Positions 1-8,960 of a DNA stretch of 64,000 nt are shown here, piece by piece. The notes below the pieces were generated by a model. That model was not told the DNA's origin, did not search any database, and saw only the letters and a list, made by a program, of their open reading frames with translations. The translations under genes were made by a program, and so were the position numbers. Location: positions 62,001 to 126,000 of the forward strand of contig JAVXNE010000002.1 in assembly GCA_036645935.1 (NCBI GenBank). Reading direction: 5' to 3'. How positions within the stretch are numbered: the first letter of the stretch is position 1; the number at the start of each line of letters is the position of its first letter. Origin of the DNA: JAUNBN01 sp036645935 (GTDB taxonomy: Bacteria > Bacillota > Clostridia > Oscillospirales > Ruminococcaceae).

Positions 1-270
1 TATTGTCTGACCTGCGGCGCGACGCGCGCGTCATATGAGCTGGCGCGGCTGCATTTTGTGCGATCTCTAATACTGAATCCACTGCCGATAATGTTGGCGG
101 TATGGCTTGTTTCTGCCATGTCTCTCGAATTTGCCGGAGTTATTAAAAACCGCCGCTACCGTTTTCGGGGCTGGCAGATTTGGCTTTATTTGATTGTCGC
201 AATCACCTTTGTATACTTTGTGCTCCGCAACTTCGGATTTGTTCCGATACCAGAAGCGATATTCCCTTAA
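1..270 (+). CDS. DUF2752-type membrane protein, C-terminal part
   Basis: The reading frame is open from the left edge, so the start lies outside the window; 89 codons are visible. It opens with CLTCGATRA, resembling the Cys-x-x-Cys-Gly-x-Thr-Arg signature of DUF2752 membrane proteins, then a hydrophobic segment after an Asn-Pro pair, a short basic loop, and a second membrane segment near the C-terminus. The family has no established biochemical role. The next gene follows after about 55 bp on the same strand and may be co-transcribed. Family call is fairly sure; function unknown. Confidence 0.7.
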   Translation, partial: YCLTCGATRASYELARLHFVRSLILNPLPIMLAVWLVSAMSLEFAGVIKNRRYRFRGWQIWLYLIVAITFVYFVLRNFGFVPIPEAIFP

Positions 271-325
271 ATACATACGATCACCACGCGGGTGCTGTCA
301 ACACGCCGCTTTTCGGAGAATAATT

Positions 326-1498
326 ATGCAATACAATTTTGACGAAATAATTGACCGTCGCGATACGGGTGCGATGAAAACAGACGTCGACTGCAATCAA
401 CTCCCGCTGGGCGACGGCGCGCTCTCAATGTGGATCGCCGATATGGATTTTGCGTGCGCTCCGGCTATAATTGAAGCGATAAAGTGCAGCGCCGACCGCC
501 GCATTTTCGGATACACACGTTTTGGCGCGTGCTGCTATTTTGACGCTCTCTGCGATTATTACGAGCGCCGTCATCGCTGGCACATTGACCCCGCTGACAT
601 TGTCTATTCCTGCGGTGTTGTCAGCGCACTCGAGGCAATCGTCGGCGAGTTTTCAAACAAGGGCGATGGAATAGTAATTCAGCCGCCCGTCTATCCTCCT
701 TTTGAGCGAATGGTTCGCGAACGCGAACGCAGGGTCGTTGAAAACCCGCTCGTGCGGCTCGGGAATCACTATGAGATGGATTTCGCAGATCTTCGGAAAA
801 AAATTTCCCAGCCGGGAGTTTCGATGATGATTCTCTGCTCGCCGCACAACCCCGTCGGACGAGTGTGGACGCGTGACGAACTGAAAACAGTTTACGACAT
901 CTGCACCGAACATGGTGTGTTGCTTGTATGCGATGAAATCCACTGCGACCTCACACGCGGCTGGGTCGAGCACATCCCGTTGCTCCGTCTGCTGCCAAAC
1001 GCGCAAAATATAATTGTCAACACAGCACCGTCAAAAACATTTAATCTTGCGGGTCTCGGTGTATCACACGCAATCATTCCAAATCCAATGCTCAGAGCGC
1101 GCGCTTTTAACGCTATCGGGGATCTCATAATCAATCCGATAAGCGTCGCGGCGGTGAGAGCCGCTTTCAGTGAATGCGACGAGTGGCTGGACGAGCTGTG
1201 CTCATATCTTGACGGCAACTTCGCATTGCTGCGCGAACTGCTCCTGCGTGAGCTTCCCCTCTCGTCGATGGTTGAAACCGAGGGCAGCTACCTTGCCTGG
1301 GTTGATTTTTCCGCCTATCGATCCAATTCCGCAAAGTTTGAATCCGAACTTGTGGAAAAAGCTGCACTATCGCTCGAAGCGGGTTCGCGGTTTGGCGCTC
1401 AAGGAGAAGGTTTTCTCCGCATTAATCTCGCCTGCCCTCGCGCGACAATCGAGCAGGCAGTAACCCGAATTTCGGGCGTGATAAACGGTGTCGAATAA
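326..1498 (+). CDS. PatB/MalY-type PLP-dependent C-S lyase (cystathionine beta-lyase/aminotransferase)
   Basis: Fold-type I PLP enzyme of 390 residues, the usual length for the PatB/MalY group, which cleaves cystathionine or cysteine to pyruvate, ammonia and a thiol in the cytosol. Visible landmarks are the SPHNPVGR stretch, the CDEIH motif carrying the PLP-contacting Asp, and SKTFNLAG with the Schiff-base lysine. The frame stays open upstream to 194, but the ATG at 326 gives the canonical family N-terminus (MQYNFDEIIDRR) and has a GGAG-like site about 10 nt upstream. It could act in methionine biosynthesis or as a regulator-like MalY; the neighbours do not decide. Confidence 0.88.
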   Translation: MQYNFDEIIDRRDTGAMKTDVDCNQLPLGDGALSMWIADMDFACAPAIIEAIKCSADRRIFGYTRFGACCYFDALCDYYERRHRWHIDPADIVYSCGVVSALEAIVGEFSNKGDGIVIQPPVYPPFERMVRERERRVVENPLVRLGNHYEMDFADLRKKISQPGVSMMILCSPHNPVGRVWTRDELKTVYDICTEHGVLLVCDEIHCDLTRGWVEHIPLLRLLPNAQNIIVNTAPSKTFNLAGLGVSHAIIPNPMLRARAFNAIGDLIINPISVAAVRAAFSECDEWLDELCSYLDGNFALLRELLLRELPLSSMVETEGSYLAWVDFSAYRSNSAKFESELVEKAALSLEAGSRFGAQGEGFLRINLACPRATIEQAVTRISGVINGVE

Positions 1499-2024
1499 AA
1501 AATCTCCCTCATTTTGACCGCTTATCTGCAATAGTCGCAGTACTCAGATGTTCAATCTTTTCCGAAAAATTGCAGCAAAACAGTGCGTTTGAACTCTCTG
1601 TTGTGGTTTTTGGCAAAACAGACCGCTTGGTTTAGTGACTCCAGAATGATACCGTTTTCGAGCGGTGCTGTGTTTTGCGTTGGGAGTTCGTACTTGAAAC
1701 CCAAAAAACAATAAGCCACTCATTGATTGTCACCTATATTGCAAATGCAGTTCCTGCTTTTTTTAAAACCGCAAGGTTCTTGGCGCAAAGCACAAAAACC
1801 CACACCTATAAAAAAGATAAAAATCCGCTTTAATCAGCATTACCAACTGCGTCTTTTGATGACTTAGCGGCATTTTCAGTGTTCAATCTCGCCCTATCTG
1901 CAAAGTTCCGACGATATTCGTTGCTTGAGATTCTTGTGGGGAGACCATGTAGCCTCTCTTGCCGCCACGCAGGCGCGGCGCAGTGAATCAAAATTTTTTG
2001 CGCCGCGTTGATTATTGGGCACAC
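1499..2024. other. Intergenic stretch without a recognisable gene
   Basis: About 530 bp between the PatB-type gene and a bidirectional terminator. Short open frames occur on both strands, but none has a convincing ribosome site or recognisable protein. Several A/T-rich runs are present. I see no RNA gene or repeat here. Confidence 0.5.
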
Positions 2025-2056
2025 AAAAAAGCGAAGGCTTCTGCCCTCGCTTTTTT
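2025..2056. terminator. Bidirectional intrinsic terminator
   Basis: An 8-bp stem (2031-2038 with 2043-2050, loop TTCT) is flanked by six A on the left and six T on the right, so it can work in both directions. One position is an A-C mismatch in the plus transcript but a G-U wobble in the minus transcript, favouring use for the minus-strand pspA operon that ends at 2220. Confidence 0.65.
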
Positions 2057-2219
2057 CTTGCACAGCCATACATATCGCCGCGTTTTCTATTGTGAATTAT
2101 TGTTCTTGAAGCTCCTGCAAATCTGCAAAACCAGAACAGCGGATTATTTCAAAAAACAACGGCACAAACGCCGCACCATCTTGCACCTGCTGTTCCCACA
2201 CGGGTTTGATGCACCAGCA

Positions 2220-3182
2220 TTATACTGTTTTTGTGCCACAGTCGGGACAGAAGTTTCCGTTCACCATCTTGCGGCATTTGGGGCAAAACTGCGATCCCGT
2301 CTGCGCTGCGGGCGCGGTAGGAGCTGCCGGAGCTGAGGGTGCTGTCCCCGTAACCTGTTGCGCAACCTGAGCCCCGATTGCCATCTGCGCCCCGAGACCC
2401 GCAACCGAGCCGTTACCGGTTGCCATTCCATCGGCTGCCGCAATGGTTGCATACTTGCCGGGATCGGTCACAAAGGACTGCGCCGCAACCTTTTCGGCCA
2501 TTTTCTGAACTTCTTCAGGGTAATTGATGCTGATTATGTTGAGGTCGCTCACACCCAGCCCGATGTCGAACATCTCTTTGTCGAGCGCCTCGCAGAGCTG
2601 CTGTGCAAATTTACGGTTGTTCGCCTGCAATCCGACAAGCGCATTGAGCCCCACCGCTCGCTGGTCTCCGAGTATGCATTCGGCAACCAGTCCATCGAGC
2701 TCTCCGAGCACTCTCTCGGAAACATCGGAGAGAGCAAAAGTTGGGCGCACTCCGGCAATCTTGTCTATAAATTTGAGATAATCGCGAAAAGTTATCACGA
2801 GATTTCCGTTCATCCCAACCGGTATTCCCGAGGGAACCTCGTTGGTCGGTATCATTATGCGCTGACGTGTTCCCCAATTCATCAACATCTCTTTGGCGTT
2901 GACAAAATACACCTCAGCACGCAGTCCGCTGTCCCCGCGAAGCTGAAAAAGTCCTTGAATGTCGGAGAGAAATGGCGCTATCTGAGTTGATATATCGTAA
3001 TTACCCTGTTCGGTAAACACGCCGCCGATATGCCCGTCCTTGTAGAACACGGCGTTCTGTCCCGGGCGGATCACAAGGTGCGCGCCGTCCTTTATCTCAT
3101 CGTTCTTCCATTTGAAGAACAGCACGTCGGAGCGAAACTCCTCCCATTCGATCGTATCTCTGCGCTGTCCGAAAATACCCAT
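2220..3182 (-). CDS. SPFH/Band-7 protein with C-terminal zinc ribbon (YdjI-like)
   Basis: 320-residue cytosolic protein resembling Bacillus YdjI and so-called virion-core SPFH proteins. The SPFH-like region covers roughly residues 1-240, followed by an Ala/Pro-rich linker and a final ribbon with CPKC and CPDC pairs. In B. subtilis the YdjI protein is known to help recruit PspA to stressed membrane; the same role is inferred here because the gene is last in a run with a PspA gene and a zinc-ribbon membrane protein, the same set as ydjF-ydjG-ydjI (no ydjH equivalent is seen). Gap to the upstream gene is about 190 bp. No transmembrane helix is obvious, so membrane contact would be through partners. 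Confidence 0.85.
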   Translation of the reverse strand: MGIFGQRRDTIEWEEFRSDVLFFKWKNDEIKDGAHLVIRPGQNAVFYKDGHIGGVFTEQGNYDISTQIAPFLSDIQGLFQLRGDSGLRAEVYFVNAKEMLMNWGTRQRIMIPTNEVPSGIPVGMNGNLVITFRDYLKFIDKIAGVRPTFALSDVSERVLGELDGLVAECILGDQRAVGLNALVGLQANNRKFAQQLCEALDKEMFDIGLGVSDLNIISINYPEEVQKMAEKVAAQSFVTDPGKYATIAAADGMATGNGSVAGLGAQMAIGAQVAQQVTGTAPSAPAAPTAPAAQTGSQFCPKCRKMVNGNFCPDCGTKTV

Positions 3183-3371
3183 TTCACTGTTTCTCCCGTT
3201 TCCTGTGTTATACGCGCTTATCGACGGCCAACACTTCCGCTTGAAAGTCGATTGTAACTCCGTTCCCTTTTTTGTCTCCCGCTATTTCCGTTTTCACAGA
3301 TGCACGCTCGGATTGCGTTGCTCTTCGGCGGGAAATGTGAACAACGCGAAAGTCGCGGCGCTCGCGCACTG
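3183..3371. other. Non-coding gap inside the pspA run
   Basis: About 190 bp between the zinc-ribbon membrane protein and the SPFH gene. No promoter or terminator is obvious; the place where a ydjH-like gene would be expected holds no open frame of that kind. Confidence 0.4.
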
Positions 3372-4748
3372 TTATGCCGCGTCCTGCGACCCGTCGGACT
3401 GCGACCCGTCGGACTGCGACCTGTCGGATTGCGACCCGTCGGACTGCTGCTTCTCGATCGTGCGCTCGGGATCCAGATACCCCTCGGGATCTTCGTTGTA
3501 GTCGTAATATCCATCGTCCGGCAGATACTGCTCGCCGGGATACTCATAAACACCGTAGTCCGAACCGCCAGTATAGCCGTCGTAATCGTACACGCCGTAA
3601 TCATCGCTTGAATAGCTGTCATATGCGGGTTCAAAATAATTGCCGCCGCTGTCCTCGAAGGCTCCGAAAAGAAACATCAACCCCAACAGCACTGCAATTC
3701 CCAGCACCACTGCGGCCGCAATCTTGGGCGCACTCTTGGGATAGCTTCCCGAGACACGACCTGTCTGCCCGTTCACCGCATAGCCGTATGTCGCGCCTTT
3801 GTAGCCATAGCTGGCGGTGTAGATCGGCAGCAACACGTTTTTGTACGTGACGTCCTTATACCGCGCAGTAAACTGCCTAATATCCGCTTGAGAGAAGCCC
3901 TTCGAAAGTATGTCGGAATCCGCAAGAGAGTGGAGTCGATCTTCCATCTCCTCGCGCGCCCTTGCAAAGCAGGTGACGCCGTCGACTGAATAGCGCTCGG
4001 CTTTATACCCCGCGAGATATTGATGTGCAAACGGTTTGACGTCGCTGATAGTGTTGTACGCGCCAACGTTCTCAACGACAGTCCCGCTCATTTTTTTCGA
4101 TGCACACACGAGCACATCATCGAATTTTTCATAAACTCGGCCCGATACGGGAAACCAATCGGTTACCGTGCTTCTGTTTCCCTCGCGGTCGCACACACTT
4201 CGGGTGCGTCCGCCCTGCCCCGCGTAGTCTGCCATCGCGTCGGCGTCATATGTCCAAAACGGGACATACAGCCCCTCGAGAGCGCCCTCCCCGTAGGCTT
4301 TTTTCAGCAGCCCCGGGGCAAACCAGCGTTTTTTAATCCACTGTCTGAAACGTTCCTGCGCGTCATCGCAATCGACACGAAACGGGACAATCCCATCCGG
4401 AGCAATACCGCTCGTCGCGGTGTCGACCCTTATTTTAGGTGACCCGCACATCGGGCAGCGCTTGGCTGTCTCATCGCTCTCAAAATATATCTCCCCGCCG
4501 CAGTTTTCGCATCGGGCGACAGACACCCCCGTAAGGACCGGGGATGTCCGCTCGCGCACACGATAGTCGTTGATGCTGTACTCATCGACGGTCTGTTTCT
4601 CAGGAGTCACCTTCTGTTCGTTTCCGCACGACTTGCAGCGAAATGTTCCGCTTTTAATGTCGTATTCGATAACTCCCCCACAGCTCGGGCATCTCTCGGC
4701 CGTCTCTTCGGTCGCCTCTTGAGTTTGTTTGCCGTTATTGGGTAACAT
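3372..4748 (-). CDS. Zinc-ribbon membrane protein of the PspA operon (YdjG-like) with repetitive C-terminal tail
   Basis: 458 residues from the ATG at 4748, which has AGAGGA just upstream; a longer frame to 4775 lacks a better site. Order: two CxxC pairs (CPSC, CKSC), two more (CENC, CPMC), a long soluble region, one hydrophobic membrane segment near residues 340-360, then an acidic Tyr/Asp/Gly-rich segment and a tail built on SDGSQ units. This resembles B. subtilis YdjG, which resembles a PriA zinc-binding region but is not a helicase. It lies 27 bp downstream of pspA. The likely role is the membrane anchor or sensor of the PspA/SPFH system; the tail beyond the membrane span appears intrinsically disordered. 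Confidence 0.75.
   Translation of the reverse strand: MLPNNGKQTQEATEETAERCPSCGGVIEYDIKSGTFRCKSCGNEQKVTPEKQTVDEYSINDYRVRERTSPVLTGVSVARCENCGGEIYFESDETAKRCPMCGSPKIRVDTATSGIAPDGIVPFRVDCDDAQERFRQWIKKRWFAPGLLKKAYGEGALEGLYVPFWTYDADAMADYAGQGGRTRSVCDREGNRSTVTDWFPVSGRVYEKFDDVLVCASKKMSGTVVENVGAYNTISDVKPFAHQYLAGYKAERYSVDGVTCFARAREEMEDRLHSLADSDILSKGFSQADIRQFTARYKDVTYKNVLLPIYTASYGYKGATYGYAVNGQTGRVSGSYPKSAPKIAAAVVLGIAVLLGLMFLFGAFEDSGGNYFEPAYDSYSSDDYGVYDYDGYTGGSDYGVYEYPGEQYLPDDGYYDYNEDPEGYLDPERTIEKQQSDGSQSDRSQSDGSQSDGSQDAA
3385..3444. repeat. Four tandem 15-bp units encoding the SDGSQ-type tail
   Basis: Four consecutive 15-bp copies (starts 3385, 3400, 3415, 3430), the third differing at two positions. The unit length keeps the reading frame of the zinc-ribbon membrane protein and encodes its Ser/Asp/Gln tail, so copy number can change without breaking the gene. 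Confidence 0.85.
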
Positions 4749-4775
4749 TTCAATTCCTCTGAGGTCACCGTACAA

Positions 4776-5471
4776 TTATTTGCCGAGTCTCACCTTGAGC
4801 GCCGACAGCTCGTCATCAACAGTCGACACCGCAGTTTCCTCTGCAACGCTGTATTTCCCCTTGAGCGATTCGAGCCCGCCCTCATCAAGTTCCCTGTTGA
4901 GCTCGGCCTTGGCGTCTGCCGCATCCACGCGTTTCTGAACCGCGTCGGCAAGATCCTCATAAGCGGTGAATGAATATGTTGTTGTTCCGATTCGCTCATT
5001 CAGCTCGTTCATCTTCTCAGTCTGCTGGGCGACGTTGAGTCTGGAAAGCAGCTCCTGCATACGCGCATCTGCGTCCTGAATGTCTCCGACCAGCTTTTTG
5101 GTCATCTCGCGCATGCGCTGTGAATTTGCCTTGGCCTGTTCGTAGACCTTCGCGGCATCCGTCTTTTTGGTGGACATTCGGTTCTTGCCCTCGAGGAATT
5201 TTTTCGCGTCCTCATCGTTGCCCGCAAGCACTGCCTGCTCGGCGTATTTTGTCAGCTTCACTATCTCCTGCTCGCACGCGTCAACCTTGCGTCCAGCCGC
5301 CATCTCATCGGCAATAACCCCAGCAGTCTCAGCCTTGACCTGCTCGAGATTGTCTTTTGCCTCGCGCAGGTAATTCTCGAGAATCTTATCGGCGTTTTCA
5401 CTCTCGACCTTTTCGAGCAGCGCGTTGATGTTGGCACTCATTACGTCTTTGAATCTGGATAAAATCCCCAT
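4776..5471 (-). CDS. pspA: PspA/IM30 phage-shock protein
   Basis: 231-residue, almost entirely alpha-helical protein beginning MGILSRFKDVMSANINALL, the typical PspA/IM30 amphipathic start. Long charged coiled coils follow. These proteins polymerise on damaged cytoplasmic membrane and preserve its barrier. The start at 5471 is set by GGAGG 7 nt upstream; the longer open frame to 5585 runs into promoter DNA. First gene of a pspA - zinc-ribbon membrane protein - SPFH run, preceded by a good promoter. Confidence 0.92.
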   Translation of the reverse strand: MGILSRFKDVMSANINALLEKVESENADKILENYLREAKDNLEQVKAETAGVIADEMAAGRKVDACEQEIVKLTKYAEQAVLAGNDEDAKKFLEGKNRMSTKKTDAAKVYEQAKANSQRMREMTKKLVGDIQDADARMQELLSRLNVAQQTEKMNELNERIGTTTYSFTAYEDLADAVQKRVDAADAKAELNRELDEGGLESLKGKYSVAEETAVSTVDDELSALKVRLGK

Positions 5472-5511
5472 GATAAAACCTCCGTTAAATTCATATTGCT
5501 TGTATGTGGCA

Positions 5512-5540
5512 ATTATATATAAATGCGAGTTAAAAATCAA
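5512..5540 (-). promoter_or_regulatory. Probable sigma-A promoter of the pspA operon
   Basis: On the minus strand TTGATT (5540-5535), a 17-bp spacer and TATAAT (5517-5512) lie about 40 bp upstream of the pspA start. Confidence 0.65.
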
Positions 5541-5568
5541 ATAAAGCTTGCTAAACTTGAGGTATTTC

Positions 5569-5597
5569 TTTACAAACCGCACCACATGATATAAAAT
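5569..5597 (+). promoter_or_regulatory. Probable promoter of the zinc-ribbon membrane protein at 5639
   Basis: TTTACA (5569-5574), 17-bp spacer, TAAAAT (5592-5597), about 40 bp before the start codon. It is divergent from the pspA promoter with about 30 bp between the two -35 elements, so the two may be co-regulated. Confidence 0.5.
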
Positions 5598-5638
5598 GTA
5601 GCGTGTCGTGTTGTATCAAACACAACGGGTGGTAAAAA

Positions 5639-6610
5639 ATGAAGATTTGTACCAACTGCAACAGAGTTCTCAGCGACGATGAACCGCGCTGTCCGTATTG
5701 CTCGAGCGACCAGCTCGTGGACGGCAGCTTTGCTGACGCTTATATAGATCCCGATACCGACGCGTTAATGTCTGAGGTTCTCTATTCAACCTCGATAATC
5801 GAGTTGCCTGAAGATCTCAAAGAGACGGCGCTTGAGGCCATTGATACCGAGCTTTCTGACAACTACGACTTTCCTCCGGAGTCTGAACCGACGCCGGAGC
5901 CCTTTTCGTCGCCCGATTTTTCGAGTCTCCCCGACAGCGCGCCGGCAAACGAGTCTCCCGCTCAACTCAACAGCTCAAAACCTGAACTGCAGGGCGAACT
6001 TGAACTTCGGGTAAAAGACATCGTCAAGGCAGAGGGCGCACAAGATGAATCGGCCGCACCGGGCAAGCTCGGAATAACACTTATCGCGCTGTTGGTAACC
6101 GCAGTTCTCATCTTCGCGGTTATGTGCCTTGTGAAGTATATGAAAGCGCCCGCCGCAACAGACAGCAGCATCATGCTCAACTACATCAGCGGAGAGTGGA
6201 TGTCCGAACCTTTTGTGTTTGCCGACGATCTCTCTCATGGCTATGTTGAACTTTTGCAGATTCGCCCCGATGGCACTTTCACGCTCACTCACCTCATCCC
6301 CGATGTGCGCAACGAAAACGGGTGGAAAGATGGCTCGTGGCAGGTAGATTTGCAGCTCTCTGGAACTGTCGAACTTTTTGTGGAAAATAAATGCATTGTA
6401 TTCCAATACACGGAATTCGGCAAGAAATACTACCTCGACCGTTTTATTGTACGCATGGAAGACGATGTGCTCGCGCTACGCGAGTTTTATGACGATGACA
6501 TGAAGCTGAGCTACGATATTGTTTACAAGCGTGTTGCACCCGCTTCACAAACCGCGGAAAAGCCCTCCGAAAAGACTTCGGAAACGCTTCCTGCGGTCCG
6601 TCCGGCGTAG
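5639..6610 (+). CDS. Single-pass membrane protein with N-terminal zinc ribbon, unknown function
   Basis: 323 residues. It starts with a CTNC / CPYC ribbon (residues 4-22), followed by an acidic, Pro/Ser-rich linker of about 120 residues, one membrane helix around residues 145-170, and an outer domain of about 150 residues with alternating hydrophobic residues suggesting a beta-rich fold. ATG at 5639 follows GGTGG. I do not recognise the outer domain. Its divergent position next to pspA, whose operon also encodes zinc-ribbon proteins, suggests a link to envelope stress, but that is inference. Confidence 0.7.
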   Translation: MKICTNCNRVLSDDEPRCPYCSSDQLVDGSFADAYIDPDTDALMSEVLYSTSIIELPEDLKETALEAIDTELSDNYDFPPESEPTPEPFSSPDFSSLPDSAPANESPAQLNSSKPELQGELELRVKDIVKAEGAQDESAAPGKLGITLIALLVTAVLIFAVMCLVKYMKAPAATDSSIMLNYISGEWMSEPFVFADDLSHGYVELLQIRPDGTFTLTHLIPDVRNENGWKDGSWQVDLQLSGTVELFVENKCIVFQYTEFGKKYYLDRFIVRMEDDVLALREFYDDDMKLSYDIVYKRVAPASQTAEKPSEKTSETLPAVRPA

Positions 6611-6628
6611 ATTTATATCAAAATACAA

Positions 6629-6670
6629 ACGAGCTTTAAATTCGCTTTGCGGATTTAAAGCTCGTTTTTT
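6629..6670 (+). terminator. Intrinsic terminator after the zinc-ribbon membrane protein
   Basis: Perfect 13-bp stem (6629-6641 with 6653-6665), 11-nt loop, immediately followed by a T run. It lies 19 bp after the stop. Confidence 0.9.
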
Positions 6671-6976
6671 GTTCTCTGCTGCCAATTGACAGCGAATTTA
6701 ATACCCACACTTCGATTACTATGTTCAAGTGCGTGCTCTGTTTATGTACTTTCTTGAGAAAGCACCAAAGCGCGGGAGCGTTCCGAATCGCCCACACCCC
6801 CTAACGGACGGAGAGGTCTCCGGATCCCCTGCTTTTCGCCCCGATACGCGAATATCCAAAAGCATTTCCATTTCTGTTCGCTCACTTGTTGCAGCTGAAG
6901 TTTGGTTTTTTAATGGACGATAACCCCATAAGCTCACATCCCGCTCACCCGTCCTCAACGCTCTGCGTCCAACACA
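6671..6976. other. Intergenic, nothing recognised
   Basis: About 300 bp between two terminators of convergent genes. Open frames here are short and on both strands; no gene or RNA is supported. Confidence 0.45.
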
Positions 6977-7022
6977 AAGGCCGAACGGTTTCCACAGGTT
7001 GCTGTGGAAACCGTTCGGCCTT
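6977..7022 (-). terminator. Long perfect hairpin after the DUF805 gene
   Basis: A 21-bp perfect stem (6977-6997 with 7002-7022) with a 4-nt loop, 24 bp downstream of the DUF805 stop on the minus strand. The following tract is TTTGTGTT, weaker than usual, so it may also be an RNA-stabilising hairpin. Confidence 0.6.
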
Positions 7023-7046
7023 ATATGGTCGCCAATAATTGGTATT

Positions 7047-7433
7047 CTATCTCTCGTTTTCGGGAACTTGTGGTCCGAAACGATTATCCGGCTCACCCGC
7101 CGTGACGGCAAACGCGAGATTGGCCACAGGTATTAGGAACAGCCATCCGTCTCTTCCGACATCGTGCATTCTCCGCCATCCAAGCGCTATCATCGGAACC
7201 CACAGCACAAGAGCGCCCAGCTCTCCGATCAGGTTCAGCGCGGTTCTTGCAAGTCCTCCAAGCAACGGCACCCATCCAACGAGGATGTGCAGTGTTCCGC
7301 ACAGCAGCCCCAGCGCCGCCGAAAGAACAAAGATGCACAGAAACGTCTTCCAGAAAAGGGAGCGTCCCGTCCGTCCTTTATACTCCAGCGTCCCGCTCAC
7401 ATATTTCATGAGTATATCTATGTATTCGTTCAT
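7047..7433 (-). CDS. DUF805 family membrane protein
   Basis: 128 residues, the usual DUF805 length. Visible features are a GRTGRSLFW motif near residue 22, two or three membrane helices, the RMHDVGRDGW motif, and the closing GEPDNRFGP signature. Function in the family is unknown; it is an inner-membrane protein. AGGCGG precedes the ATG at 7433. The neighbouring genes are convergent or divergent, so it is probably a single-gene unit. Confidence 0.85.
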   Translation of the reverse strand: MNEYIDILMKYVSGTLEYKGRTGRSLFWKTFLCIFVLSAALGLLCGTLHILVGWVPLLGGLARTALNLIGELGALVLWVPMIALGWRRMHDVGRDGWLFLIPVANLAFAVTAGEPDNRFGPQVPENER

Positions 7434-7615
7434 TTTGCCGCCTTTCGCAAGCTTTAAGTTTTTTGTATATTATATTGTCTGTCTGTAATTTTATATTACA
7501 CACAGCGCTCTGTCAACAGTGCCGCCGCCCCCGCACTGTACTTTGCCACGTCTTGGGTCTATAATAATCAGAACCGTTTTTCTCGCGGTGACTAAAGAAA
7601 AAGGAGTCGGTGACT

Positions 7616-8341
7616 ATGACGGCGGCTGAAAGATTAAACGACCTTATCCAAAACAGTGATCGAATCGTATTTTTCGGCGGTGCGGGAGTATCCGTACCGA
7701 GCGGGATTCCGGATTTTCGCAGTCCCGACGGTCTCTACAATCAAAAGTATAAATATCCACCCGAGGCCATCATCTCGGCGAGCTTCTTCGCACACAACCC
7801 CGAAGAGTTCTATCAATTTTATAAAGACAAGATGCTTTTCCCCAACGCAAAACCCAACAACGCCCACCTCAAGCTCGCCGAGCTTGAGCGCGCCGGCAAG
7901 CTTTTAGCTGTTGTGACACAAAATATCGACGGACTTCATCAGGCGGCCGGAAGCAAACGCGTGTTTGAGCTACACGGCAGCGTGCACCGCAACAACTGCG
8001 TCAAATGCGGCAAGTTTTACGATCTTGCGTATATGCTCGGCAGTGAGGGCGTTCCTCGCTGCGAGTGTGGAGGCATCATCAAGCCTGATGTCGTGCTCTA
8101 TGAAGAGCCCCTCAACACTGAGGTTATCGACGGAGCCATCGCCGCAATCGAGGCGTGCGACCTGCTCATAATCGGCGGAACCTCAATGTCGGTCTACCCC
8201 GCTGCGGGTCTCGTGCGCTACCGTTCCAAAGGCGCAAAACTCGTTGTTGTCAACAAAACGCCCACACCATCGGACAATGGCGCCGATCTTGTCGTCGGCG
8301 GCAGCATCGATGAGGCTTTTTTCGGTATTTCAATTTTTTAG
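7616..8341 (+). CDS. cobB: Sir2-family NAD-dependent protein deacylase
   Basis: 241 residues. GAGVSVPSGIPDFR is the NAD-binding sirtuin signature, TQNIDGLH and the following LHGS supply the active-site Asn/Asp/His, and two CxxC-like pairs (CVKC and CEC) form the structural zinc site; GGTSMSVYPAAG closes the nucleotide pocket. It removes acyl groups from lysines, consuming NAD. ATG 7616 is chosen because AAGGAG is 9 nt upstream; the GTG at 7610 is too close to that site. One cysteine spacing of the zinc site is short (CEC), but the fold looks intact. Confidence 0.92.
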   Translation: MTAAERLNDLIQNSDRIVFFGGAGVSVPSGIPDFRSPDGLYNQKYKYPPEAIISASFFAHNPEEFYQFYKDKMLFPNAKPNNAHLKLAELERAGKLLAVVTQNIDGLHQAAGSKRVFELHGSVHRNNCVKCGKFYDLAYMLGSEGVPRCECGGIIKPDVVLYEEPLNTEVIDGAIAAIEACDLLIIGGTSMSVYPAAGLVRYRSKGAKLVVVNKTPTPSDNGADLVVGGSIDEAFFGISIF

Positions 8342-8783
8342 AGAGCGTGGCTGTCCGCTTTTCATTCAACTGCTTAAAACCTTTTTCGTGGCTGCATTGT
8401 TCAAAGACCGGCGGATATTGACAAAACGCAGAAAATTGGCGTTTTGAGCAAATTAGGGAAATTGGTTGTTCTGCTCACAGCGAAGAATCTGATGTTTTGC
8501 GCATTACAGATATTTTAAATGCTTGTTCCTCCGCTCAAAGCTTATTCGAAAACAGCTAAATCGCGCAACTGCTCATCTGTTCAAATGCAAGCGCTTCAAA
8601 ACTGTGTCTCTCCCGTCCCTTAATTGCAATACAATTAGCAATTGCATTTTTATTGCCGCAGTGCGGACTTCAATCAATAATCGCCGTTCCGACTTGTGCG
8701 CAAACAAACAGCTCTCGCGGTGTCTGTTTTAAGGCACACTGACAATTCAAAAGTTCTCTGCTTCGTTTTCCGAATTTCAGAAT
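8342..8783. other. Intergenic, nothing recognised
   Basis: About 440 bp after the sirtuin gene, A/T-rich in parts. Short plus-strand frames lack ribosome sites and family resemblance. No RNA gene seen. Confidence 0.4.
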
Positions 8784-8821
8784 GATTTCGATGCGATTTC
8801 AGTCGCACTCGCATCGAAATC
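8784..8821. repeat. Perfect 12-bp inverted repeat
   Basis: Arms 8784-8795 and 8810-8821 are perfect complements with a 14-nt loop. No T run follows on either side, so it is not a standard terminator. Confidence 0.6.
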
Positions 8822-8905
8822 ACCGAAAACAGATTCCCTTAAACATCTGAAATTTTTCTCCGATTGCATTCGCCGCCGAGATATAATGACGACCTTTTTA
8901 AAGAA

Positions 8906-8939
8906 AATATCCCTTCGACGCAGCAGCCGAAGGGATATT
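8906..8939 (-). terminator. Terminator of the clostripain-family gene
   Basis: Perfect 12-bp stem (8906-8917 with 8928-8939), 10-nt loop. On the minus strand a T-rich stretch follows. It sits 21 bp after the protease stop. Confidence 0.75.
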
Positions 8940-8960
8940 GTCTATTTTTGCACATTGCGC

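Noticed and set aside
194..325. N-terminal extension of the PatB-type lyase
   Set aside because: It overlaps the preceding DUF2752 gene; the ATG at 326 has the ribosome site and the family start.
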